A stretch of 64,000 bases of DNA from Centropus unirufus (taxonomy: Eukaryota > Chordata > Aves > Cuculiformes > Centropidae). Where the stretch lies: NCBI GenBank assembly GCA_013397695.1, contig VYZI01000074.1, positions 1,229,600 to 1,293,599 of the forward strand, given 5' to 3'. This document shows positions 38,301 to 50,300 of this stretch, piece after piece; positions within the stretch are counted from its first letter, which is position 1, and each line of letters starts with the position of its first letter. Below the pieces are notes generated by a model that searched no databases, was not told where the DNA came from, and worked only from the letters and a program-made list of their open reading frames with translations. The translations under genes and the position numbers were made by a program.

Positions 38301-41300
38301 TAGGGCTAAATTTGTTCATAAGGCCTAAAATCATGATGGGATGGCTCAGTTTTTAAAACATATGCGAATGTTTTATCCTAACTCTGGATTAGCGGGGCAG
38401 AGTGTCAAGATGGCAACGCATGCCAAGGGGAAAATAATACAGTACCTCAAAAGGGGCCTAACGTGGTTATTCACTGACTCTTCCCCCAGCCACCTCATGA
38501 AGAATCATGGCCAGAGAAGTGTAACATGAGTTCAGAAATGTTTTGCCTGCCACTTTATGGTGCTAATTAAATGCAGATGGTATGAAAGAACAATGATTTA
38601 CATATCTAAATCTCATTCTCTACAGGCCCTGCAATCCCTGTTGGGGTGGATGTGCAAGTTGAAAGCTTGGACAGTATTTCTGAGGTTGACATGGTATGTA
38701 ATCCTCTTTTAAGCCTCAATTATTTCTCGTCATAAAACCTCCGTCCCACTTGAAACCTGTGGGTTTCAAATTATTGGTCAGATGAAAGTAATGGCGGAGA
38801 ATAAACAGTGCTATGGATCAATCACAACCAAAAATATAAACAGCTGGAAATGGAGCTTTGAAAGAATATGGTGAGGTTGACATAAGCCTTGCTTACTGCA
38901 AGAGTTTTCTTTCTTAGAGAAACACTGAGTCCATTTGTTTAAATCCATATCTCCAGGAGTGGTATTAGAAAATTAAGCTGCAAATAAATAATGAGAGGAA
39001 GCTGCTCCTGTTTGTTCATTGCCGCAAGTAACCTTACAGAGGTGAGTGAGGAGCAACTGCCAGGGGAGCTTGAACTGCCTCTGCCAAAGTGTAATTTGGC
39101 GTGGGGAATAGTCTTTTAGTCACTGAAGATGTTGGCCAGAAAATTTGCTCCATGTTGAATTCTGATGTAGTGTCTTTATTTTTTTCTATTAATCAAAACA
39201 AAAGGGAAGAAATGCATGAAGTTGTTAACCCTCAATGGATTTCAAGGTTTTCCCAGTGAAAGGAGTCTTCATATGCATTTTCCTTATTGTTGGTTGGTTG
39301 TTTTTTTGCCATAGCAAATGGAACAAAAACAGGAAAGTGCAAAGGGAAGCATAGAAGAGAAGAGGAAGATTCTTGGTTCCTTCCTCCTTCTGCCTTTTTC
39401 TCCCTGTCCTTGGGTGCTTTCTCTGTTCTAGACAAAACGTGAAGACCGAAAGGAAGAGCTTTAGGCTGGTTGTTTTGTACTGTAAGGGACTTCGCCTGCC
39501 TGAATGTTGAAAGAGAGGGTTTGGAGGGATACATGCCTTGAAGTGTGTGGGAAGGAGCTTGGAGCACAGGAAATGGCTGTAGCAAGACTTGGGGCTATAA
39601 TATACCAAGATAATGTCAGAGCAGCAAAGAGACCTAATTAGTGCAAGGTAATAACTTGCATTGCTTTCTGTCAGGAGCATCTGGGTTCAGCAAAAGTCTT
39701 CCCAGTCAGAAAGCTTTGAGGTCAGCTCTCCCCATCTGCTGTTGATAGCTCCACAATCCTGTTTTCCCAGCACAGGACAAGTACCTTCCACAACAGTTGC
39801 TGGTCTGTATTTGGGGTGGAAGAGCAGTCTCCTAGGTCAGTCTGGCTTGTGTTGGTTTGTTTTAACAGCTTTCTGTTCCCAGTATGGGTCTAAGCTGTCT
39901 GCATGGCCAAGGCACCCAGGCAGTGGGGTGCCCTCCTCACCTCCCCATTGCAGGCAGGGAGAGCTGAAGGCTGGGCAGATCTTGTTTCAAGCTACTCTGA
40001 AGTCATAGCAGCCTTAGAAACTGGGCACCCTAGGTCAGGAAGCTTTAACCTACTGCAGACTAAGGCTGGCTCTTGCTGTTTGCTGGCGGGGGTGCTCTCA
40101 AGGCTGCCCAGAGCATGTCCCAAACATGAAATGTGGTGCCAAAAGTGAGGCACTTCTGTGTGCTCGTTCGCTGTGCTTCGGGTAGGTACTGTTGTTCTCC
40201 CAGTTCCTCGTAAGACTTGTTTCCTAAGGGACTTTCCTACTCATAAGTGGTGAAATAAACTTCTTTCTTCGTTTGTAACCAGCACGTGTGCAGGTCACAA
40301 AAGAGCTGTCAGTGGTTGCAAACTGCTTCATTTGACTCGTGCCATGAGAAAACATCCATAAGTTGGATTTTGTGTTCAGAAACTGTCATCAGCTGCCACT
40401 TAGGCTCGAAGTTTGCAGCACTCGGTGCCTGCCCTCTGTGTTGGCCATTAGAGGACTGTTGGGAGAGAAAAAGATGCTGAAGATGGGATAGGAGAGCTCT
40501 CCTGTGTGGTGGGAAGGGGAAAGGGCCACACTTTGGAAGCAATGAGGCCTTGCCTTTCCTGTCCTTGCAGACAGTCTTTGTGCCTCTTCTGTGTCTCTAA
40601 GTCATGTTGGGGCTGCCCAACTGATACCACATCAAGCCCTGTCCCCTGTGCTCTGGTGGTGGAGCTGCCCAGAGGCATTCTACAGCTGTAGCCTCAGGCT
40701 TGTCGGGTTCTCTTCTTGACAGAGGACTGTCTAGGGCTGGTGACCCATTTTTTCCTTCTAGTGTACATGGTGCTGGCTGCTAAGAAACCACAGTTATGTC
40801 TCTTCCTTGCTCTTTGTTTTCCCAGCTCTGGACAAGCTGATGTGCTTTCCTAATGCAGCCCCTGAGGTTGGCCTCTCCAGACAGGTTGCAGCCTAAGCTT
40901 TGCTGGTAGCAGCAGTCGCTGGAAGTGTTACTTTGGGACTGTAGTTGTAAGAAGAGGGTGGCTAGTGGCTAGTAGGAAACAGTAGTTGATGGTAAACCTG
41001 GGGCAGAGCAGGCATGGAGGCTGGAACCACTCTGCCAAGGTGGAGATGTGCAGGTGGGTAAGAAGATGTGTCCCTCCAGCAGGTCTTTGCCATGGTCTGG
41101 CCAGCTCGGCAGCAAGGCAAGAGTGTGCAGCGGAGACTTCTACAAATTCATGAAAAACCTGCTGTTAGTGTGAGATTGGTGCCGGGGCAGCCCTCTGAAA
41201 TGGAAAGTCAGGCTAACTAATGGATTGTCATCGGCAAAGCAAAATGAGGTGGTGGTGGTGCCTTTAGAAAGCAGTTGCCGAGCGATTAGGGAGAGATCCC

Positions 41301-44300
41301 AGTCTGTGGTGCTGCCTGCCTGGGCTTGGCAGCTGCAGCTCGCGTAACCACTCGCATAATTGGGAATATAAAGAAAACAAGTGTATTTGATCTCTCAGCC
41401 TGAGAGTAGATTCAGCTCTGAAAGCAGCAGCTGCCAGGTTGAGATCAACAAGCAGATGTTTTCCTCTGTGTGACTGAAGCTCCTGCCCCGTCATGGAGCT
41501 TAAAGGAGAGCTTTATTTATGCACTTCTACAGTACAAAAAACACTTTGTTGCTGTTTGCAATCATTTTAATTATTTTGGGGATAAATTGCTTGGTATTTA
41601 GTTTGACCATTTAACTGATTTTTGAAGTTTTTTCCTCTAGAACATGCTATCAATACTATAGTCCTCTGATATTATTTTGCCAGATTGAAGAATCCTTCCT
41701 GCAGGGCGGTGCTTCCCTTGGGGTCTGTATATATCCCTTTTGGGATTCAATATTACAGGGTATTGTAAGGCATTGATCAGGCGTTTGTGTTTTGTTTTGG
41801 CTGAAATTATTCTGTCAGGAAGATCTGTTCACAGAGAGCATTAATCCAGGGAAGAAATTGGAGTTGAGAGGGGAGGAATTTAATCTACCTGGTAGGAGTG
41901 AATTTTCTTTCTGGTGTTGCCTAGATGTAGGGAGCAACACTGACAGACCTCTCTCTGGTTCTTCTCCTTTTTTTTTTGGGAAGGATTTCACTATGACTCT
42001 CTACTTAAGGCACTACTGGAAGGATGAGCGTCTCTCATTTCCCAGCACCAACAACAAGAGCATGACCTTTGACGGCAGGCTGGTGAAGAAAATTTGGGTT
42101 CCCGATGTCTTCTTTGTGCACTCCAAAAGGTCCTTCATTCATGACACCACAACAGACAACATCATGCTGCGAGTGTTCCCTGATGGGCACGTCCTCTACA
42201 GCATGAGGTAACGGTGTAGCCCCACTGGTCATGGGCATCCACTGAGGTTTTGCCATCAGTTTTGCTCCCAGCATGGCTTTGGTGACCACCAGGACTGCCG
42301 CTGTCAAGCCAGCTACTCCCACTGCTGATGCAGAACCCTGTTTCCAGCATGTCCAGTACAAAACGCTTTACAGGAAGCTGCGGGAAACCATGTGGTGGGC
42401 AAGAACAAGATAATCTCCCAGGGAAAGCATTCCCCTAACTCTTTGCAGTGAGAGGGAGAGGCTTAGTCTAGTGGGAATGTTTGTCCTGGGGTCAGTGTGT
42501 GATTAAACTGGAAGCTGCTGATACACCAGATGGCAACCTCTATAATTATCCTATTTTGCTTCCTGCTTGTCTAGAAAAACTTTTTTTTTTTCGTTTGGTG
42601 TTCGTAGGTTGATGTAAATATTTAAATTTATTGAAGCTGAAATGATACCATAAAAATTGCCCTATGGACCCTGGTTTTCTAGCAGGTTTGTTGGTTGGAA
42701 GAATCCTGAGGCATGTCTGTTGCAACCTGGAGGGCTACCCAGCCTGTGAGTGTATATGGATCATGACCGTGGGTTTGTAGGATTCTGTAATACACAAGGA
42801 CATGGAGACTTAATCCTCTAAACTTCTCAACCTCATTACAGATTACCAAAAATACCACTAAAATCACCACTANNNNNNNNNNNNNNNNNNNNNNNNNNNN
42901 NNNNNNNNNNNNNNNNNNNNNNNNNNNNNNNNNNNNAATGCTGTTACAAATTGCTATCGGTGACCAATAATATAGTATCAATCAATCATATAACAACAGT
43001 CAATAACAGTAATAACTAGCTAGGTATATACTGTTAGAAAATACTGCAAACATTAGTGGAGCAGCTCATCAACAGTAAAACAGCAGTCATACTTATGATA
43101 TAAAACTGGTATAAAGTAATAATAACATCATGTGAACCTATAATCCCATGGGTGGTACTACAAATTGGAATAAACCCAAAAGTGGGCCCAGATGGGGAGC
43201 AGGGAGACAGCAGGCAGAGTTTCACTTCAGGAATGCTCTGTGTCACAGAGTCTGGAGTCAGCCGACCGTCTCCAATGACAGTCCAAGAGTGGGTAGAAAG
43301 CTCAGGCAGTGAATTCAACCTGTTTAGGAATGGAAAAGTATGTGCAGCATGGGAAATTCTCAGAGAGAGAAACTCCATATTGGGAAAAAATATATGTCCT
43401 CCTTATGTCAGAGACATAAGAGGGTGTAGGACAGGACACTACCTCTTTGAGCAGCCAGTAGATGCTATTAATTTCTTTTTTTCACCTGTGATGACCAATA
43501 GATGATGATGTTTTCTGATCTTCCAGGCCATTTTTTATTTTCCAGACCATTTTTGACCTTCTCAGACAATAAATTGCCTTAACAATCCCTTTTTTTTTCC
43601 GCATTTATCATTGATGGTATCTCAGGATGCCTCCAGTTTCTATGTACTCCGTCTGTATTTCAAAGAGGTCAGCTGGATTTCTCAAGAATGTGTCCGGTTC
43701 CTAGGTTGGCAGGCTTTTCTCTGACAATATTTTTCAGCAGATTTTTCCTTTTGCTCTGTACTTTCCCCCTTCTAACCTGGCCGCCTTTCTGGCTGCTCAA
43801 GTCATAATCCCACTAGATTTCATTTCCTTCAGAAAAATGTCAAAAGAGATGCAGGAGAAAATTCAGTGTCAGTGGAGAAAAGCTCAAGAGTGTAGACAAA
43901 AGGACCTTTCCCCAGACAGAAAACATGCTCTAAGTGCACTGAACTTTGAATATTCGGTAGCCAAGGATTTCTTTTCTAGGATCTTTCTGGAACTTTTTCA
44001 CTTTTGCTATGGTAAAATAATTTTCAGAAACTCGGGAAGATTTTCTACACAGTTTGATTCAGGAGGCTACTCAAAATGGGCAGGTTAGGTGATATCTGAA
44101 GAAGGACAAAATCTTACCACATCAGGAGGCTGTAAAGTTCACCGATCTAATTGTCCAAATATAATTCTACTGAATTTAGTTTTAAAACTCTCTGGAAAAT
44201 TAATTAAAACCACAGGGAAATGTGTGTGTGTAAGAAAGAGGGTATGCACCTTATGGCCACTTTTTTTTTGCCTGGTCTTAATGATGAAAATCCCATCTTG

Positions 44301-47300
44301 CCCAGATACTTAGGAACACTTTCCCTGTTCTGAACCCTTTTATAACTCCAGTTGTTGCATGAAAGGTCTGATTATCCACACCTGAACTAAGCACTGGAAG
44401 ATTTGCCCATTTTATTATAACTAGGTGAGGAAGAAGGTGCCGTGTAGCAGGAGAAATAACAAGGAGAAAGAAAAACGAAGGAGGAGGTTTGATATCTGCT
44501 AGGGTCAGCACTGGGGGGAGAAGAGTGGGAGGGCAAGGACCTTCTTGGAAGATGTTGTTTGGTGTAACTTAATATTGGTTTCCCTTGCTCACAACCCCCA
44601 GTTCTCCTGTGCTGAAGCCAGCAGCATGAGATTTGTCAGCAGTGCTCAACAACCGAAATGAAGGAACAAGTATTTCTGCCTTTGGTCTGCTTGGGTGTGC
44701 TCGTTTGCCCACGTGTGAATTATTTACTTTCATCATTTTCTGTGGGCTGCTGAGGAGCTGATGTGACTTTTTAATGTTACCCACAAGAGAGCAGAGTGTG
44801 AGTTAACCACAGGTGAATGCACAAGATCTGAATGGATAATATGATACACAAAATCCAAGGAGAAAAAGAATCTGCATGGCACTTGGGCCCAGTGGTGTTT
44901 AGCTCACTCAGAACATGACCCCACTAACCAAGCATGGGTGACCAGTGGTGCTGGAAATGCCCTCAGGTGTCTTAAGAAATCTGCATGGGGTTGACACTGG
45001 GCAGAGGGACATTTCATTCCTCACTTAGGCCTTGGGCTTTCAAGGCCACCTGAACACCACCCCCTAAATGAAAAATACTGATGAGCTGAGTTTCTGTGCC
45101 ACCTCTGACTAATGAATGACCACAGGTTCTGCCACAGTTTAGGTGACCTCAACGAAAGACAATAGCACATTGTAATGAGACAGAGTTATGCAATACTTCA
45201 ATGCTACACACAGCCAGGAGAGAACATTACTGCCTGAAACTTCTGGAACATATCCCCCAAAACCTTCTTTATGTGTTGCTCGCAGGGCAAAACTTTGCTC
45301 TAGTTCTGTGGTCAAAATGAGCAGCGGGAGCTTCTCAGGAGTGATGAGTGTGTAGGTCAGGGTGGGATTTGGAGCATAATCCAAACAGAAGGAAAGTTCT
45401 GCAATGAATCTAGAATATGGTCACGGCCAACATAAGCCCATCTCTGAAACAAGGAATCACAGCTGATTTGCCCTTGGTAAATCGGTAACTTCACCGTGAA
45501 TCAGTCCGCAAGGGAGAAGTCACTGACCCATTGGAAAACTTGTTGCATAAGGTGCCACACAACGGGACTCAATTTAAAACTGGAGCTGTGGTTGCTGCGG
45601 CTCTTTAGCTAAGACATGAACTTAGCAGAGGCAAATCTCACCTGTTTAGAAACCAGATTTTACACCTGAACACCAGAAATACACCCTGTAGATTAAAAGA
45701 ATTTGGTCAAGGACTGAAATAAGCAGCTTTTATCTTAATTATATATATATATGTATATTAGTGGAAATCTGTCTTATAAGGGTGGTCAACTTCCTTACAC
45801 TTGGGTCGTTGCTGAGGCGACTATGGAGGGAACTGAATGATGGGAAAAAAGAGAAAGTCTTAATCCAATTAGACATAAGGCAACCTTTCAAGGTAAAAGG
45901 TGAAGTTTTTTTATGTTGTTACCTTGTAGGGAAGTATTGGATATAAAACACAGTGGAAATATCCTTACTGACTTTAGTATTACTATAATGCCCAAGACAG
46001 TGCTTTAGTTCCTTGATAGATATGGAACTACAGCTTCCTTTGGAGTTTTTGTAGACAATATTTCTTTCTTGGACTTGCAAAATTGGTATGCGTTTTCTTG
46101 GCGATTTTACGCCAACATTATCCATAATTGCTGGCTTTAAAGCTGCGGAAGGATTTATCTGTGATAGTATTCTGCCTTCATTGCCCCTCATAGAAACCAA
46201 CCTTTCTCATTTTTGACTTCTAGGATCACAGTGACAGCAATGTGCAACATGGACTTCAGCCGCTTCCCCCTGGACTCTCAGACATGTTCTCTGGAGCTGG
46301 AAAGCTGTAGGTTTTATTTGTGTTTCTAGCTAGACGTGTTCCATGGCTGGCTGAATAAACATAGACTAGACACATTTCAGGATATAGCCTAATTTAGAGC
46401 CTGAAAAAGGGCTCATCAAAGTTACTGAGTGTCCTTCTATTGATGTACTGGGTTTTATATCTAGCCCTTATCTGCAAGACAGGGGAATTTGCAAGGGAAA
46501 CATCCTTGAATGAATTTTATTAGATGGCACTTTTGAAACTCCCCTCTGCAGGAGAAACGTTCAACGTATACCAGTTCTCAGCAGCTTGCTGATGGAAAAT
46601 CTGTCAGAGAAGTTACGCTCTGTTCATTGTTTCTGATGGGAAAGTGGTGTTTTCAAGGGTCACAATAACAATTTTGTTGTAATGGTCATTGACTTCCTTT
46701 AAATTTCATCACCAGTGTGGTTTATATATGATATAAATGATCCTGCAATCAATGTGACCCGGGCTCAGCTTCTCTGGGGAGGAGATGTTCTGTGGATAAA
46801 GTGATGTGTACAGGAAAAATTTCAAGGCTGTTCTATAAACTTGTGTGTGGCAAGAATAACATCTAACTGGTTTGATGTCCTTTCAGCTATTCAATTGAGA
46901 TTTTCCTCCACAAAAAACTGAAACAAAGATTTGGTTGTGGGCTCAGAGCAGTGAGAGCTTTATAGTGGGTTGCTCAGGACTGTGTCTACTTGGGTTTTGA
47001 ACATCTCCGAGATAATGGAGGTTCCACAACCTTTCTGAGCAGTATGTTCCAATGTTTGACGGCCCTCATCCTGAAAGAGACTTTTCATTTTAATTTCTTG
47101 AAAAAAATACTTTGCTGTGACTTACATCCCTAGTTTTTTATCCTTTCACTTTACATCTTGGAGAAGAGTCTGAGAAAAGCCTACTGGCATCTCGATAACT
47201 GCTTTTTCATTCCCCATTTCCACTACCTAGTACAACTAATTCTTTAAGTTTTTCATTTGAAATCTTCAACTATTTCTGGACTTCTGCTTCAAATCATGCA

Positions 47301-50300
47301 TGAGAGTTTTTCTTTTATAATTCTAAGATAGTTTGAGGTGTTTGTATTTCCTCCTTCCTCTAAAGTTAGATATTTTACTCATACATATTCTTGTGAGTTA
47401 GCAAAACTTTGTCTATGGTTTTTGAAATGAGATGCCCAGAAAAGCACCATTCTAGCTGTCATTTAATGAATGTGGAGTAAAAAGACAAAGTGTTTCCCTG
47501 AATCAGGATGGCCTGGATATCTTTTTGTTGTTATTTTTATGGCAGATCACATGGCAATATCTTCTTAATTCATTCTTGTTAGCAAACTTATTTGTGGCAT
47601 TATTTAATGCCAAAGATGTCCTTGTATTTGTTAATTTTGACTGGATCTATTAACTTTTATTTCCCCTCCAAGCTAAAGTCACATCACATCGTGTTTCTTT
47701 TTTCTCTAAGATGCTTACACTGATGAAGATCTCATGCTGTACTGGAAAAATGGGAACGAATCTCTGAAAACTGATGAAAAGATTTCTTTATCTCAGTTTT
47801 TGATACAAAAATTCCACACTACATCAAGACTGGCTTTCTACAGCAGCACAGGTATTGGCCATTTCTGATTTGATGCTATTGATAAACCTCATGTTGTATT
47901 AACTACTTGTGAGAAAGCTTTTATAATTATATATCACTGAAGTGTAGTCTCCATGGCCTGGAGAGTAGATATTTAAAAAGACCAGTTTCTCTTTTTCACT
48001 ACCCTTTAGAAATAAAAGATAAAAGAAAGATCTTGTCTCTGTGCCTACCGGTTAGGCTGTTCTCACTGATTCTGGCTTTCTTCCTCTCTCATAGGCTGGT
48101 ACAATCGCCTCTATATAAACTTCACTTTACACCGACACATCTTCTTCTTCTTGCTCCAAACCTACTTCCCTGCCACCCTCATGGTCATGTTGTCCTGGGT
48201 GTCCTTTTGGATTGATCGCCGAGCAGTCCCTGCCAGAGTCTCTTTGGGTGAGAACAACTGCAACAAGCCACGACTGCATGAAAACCTTTCAACATGAAAG
48301 GGAACCTTTCACTTTGATGGTTAAAGATGGTGGGCGAGCAAATATTTGTTTTATTCAATGATTGATATAATGTAAAACTTTAAAAGAAAGGGCTGTGTTT
48401 GTAAAAATAAGGTTGGGTGAAGAAGGGAGATGTCAGTACTTATTAGTCAATTAATCATACTTTTCCCTGTTGTGAAGTCCTGCAGTGCTGTGGCACACAT
48501 TGTCGTTGGTGAGGGTAGAGTATCACAGGAATTTAGGCATCTCCAGAGAGTAGGTAGAGTAGTAAAGAGTTCTGTTATGATTTTTTTGAGGGCCTTTCAT
48601 AAGCAGGGTCCTGCCATGTCCCAGCTGCCACATGTCTTCCCAGGGAGCCGGCACTGCTGCTGTGGCCAGTGGTTTTCTCCAGGCTGCCTTGAGGGTGCCA
48701 GTGTAGCATATCATCACAAAGTTGGGAAAGAAAAGCAGCAAGCTATATAGTCATCTCAGCTCCTGCAGACTTAAGTGCTGATACACCTGATGTGCTCCTG
48801 GGAACACTCAGGGCATCTCTGTAGCATCAGGCCTCCAACAGCCAGGCAGCGGAGGAAACGTGACTTTCACATCTGCAGTGTTGAGGTTGAGAGGCCACCA
48901 GCCCCAGGGTGAGATGGGGTTTGGGTTTCCTCTCTCCCACAGGTGCCTCTCACTAAGGGTCCGATATTTCTGGGGTAGGGTCGTCTCTCTTGAGGGTGTG
49001 GGAAAGTGAAGAAGATGCTGCTTGAAAGTCCTGAGCAAGCCAATCTGCCTCTCTCAACATCTAAAACCCATCGGGTGGAGCTTTGTCTATGTCAGGACTG
49101 GAAGAAAATCTTTCAACTGAGCATAAAAAGAGCCTATTTATTTATCACTCTAAGCATAGCTTGGAGGAAGGCAAAAATGTAATGGGAAAAATCTCTGAAT
49201 GTTAATATGTAAGGCTTCCAATAACAAGAGCATGAATCCAATATTTTAGTCCAAGAAGTCTGTTTTTCTTAGAGTTATGAACTGCAGCAAGTATATGAGA
49301 TGAGGCTGTCAAGAGTCCACTGAAAGAAATGTCTTCAGTGGATATTATTTAAAAAAATTAGATTCCGATGAAAAGTGAATAACAGTAGTTTTGTTTACAG
49401 TGGTCACAGTTCTAAAATGGCTGAAGTAGCACTGAATGCTTTATGGTTCTGTTTTCTCTGTTTATGTGGCTTTGGGATCTTGTAAATATTGTTTACTCCA
49501 TAAAAGTCCAAAGTATACACTGTTACACAGGATTTTATCTATATGTCTAAATATATAAATGCATGTATACATGTTTGTATGTGCATTCACACGCACATGT
49601 ATTTGTATAAACATAAATGCATACATATATGTTTATGCACACATAACACATGCACACACCAATGTTAAAATCTTTTTGTTTCCCACAGCCTGAACTGTAG
49701 GCAAATATTCCTACTGGCAAAACCATAAACTCTTTCTTTTGCGTTATTTCATGCAAAACATTTCATCATTATTATACGTCCCTTTTATGACCAGTGGTTT
49801 AGATCAAATTGTCTTTACCTGTGAACAAAAGTCAATACTGGGTTGCTTTCAGTGCCTGTAACGCAGATTGACACAGCTAGGAAACTCGAGTCCTTGATGC
49901 CACTGGGCTTGACGGACCTGAATCTAAGCACTGTTTAAAAACCCTGGAGGTTAAGGAGAGAGTTAAATCCTGTTCTTAGCAAAAGGGTGGGTGCTCCATT
50001 GCACCTCAATACAAAACCTATCAGGTGCACAAGAGCATAGGCAGCGTAACACTGCTGCACTGGCAGAAGAGATACTGCTCACAAACGTATTTAATATCTA
50101 ACATCTTTTAGAGTGTCACGTAGAGTATAATTTCTGTTTTTCTTGAGGCAAAAATCTTATGGAATGTGTCAGTCAACATTTATTTCTCTTGGTTCTTCCC
50201 AGGGATAACCACCGTGCTGACCATGTCTACCATCATCACTGGCGTGAACGCCTCCATGCCTCGCGTTTCCTACATCAAAGCCGTGGACATTTACCTGTGG

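Larger units (their letters stand above)
31840..38625 (+). other. GABRR2 intron 2
   Basis: 6.8 kb non-coding with a 15-bp tandem repeat (33197-33233) and an ATT/AAT microsatellite (33904-33935). ORFs of 60-160 codons occur on both strands, but I recognise no family and see no coherent gene. Confidence 0.75.
42208..46223 (+). other. GABRR2 intron 4
   Basis: 4.0 kb non-coding with a 64-N gap (42873-42936) and neighbouring sequence that may be LTR-derived (about 42940-43500). A short TA repeat sits at 45741-45758. Confidence 0.75.

Noticed and set aside
40140..40290. Sequence with gaaataaacttctttcttcg resembling the end of a retroviral LTR
   Set aside because: No TG...CA ends, paired repeat or target duplication could be found; the similarity is only compositional.
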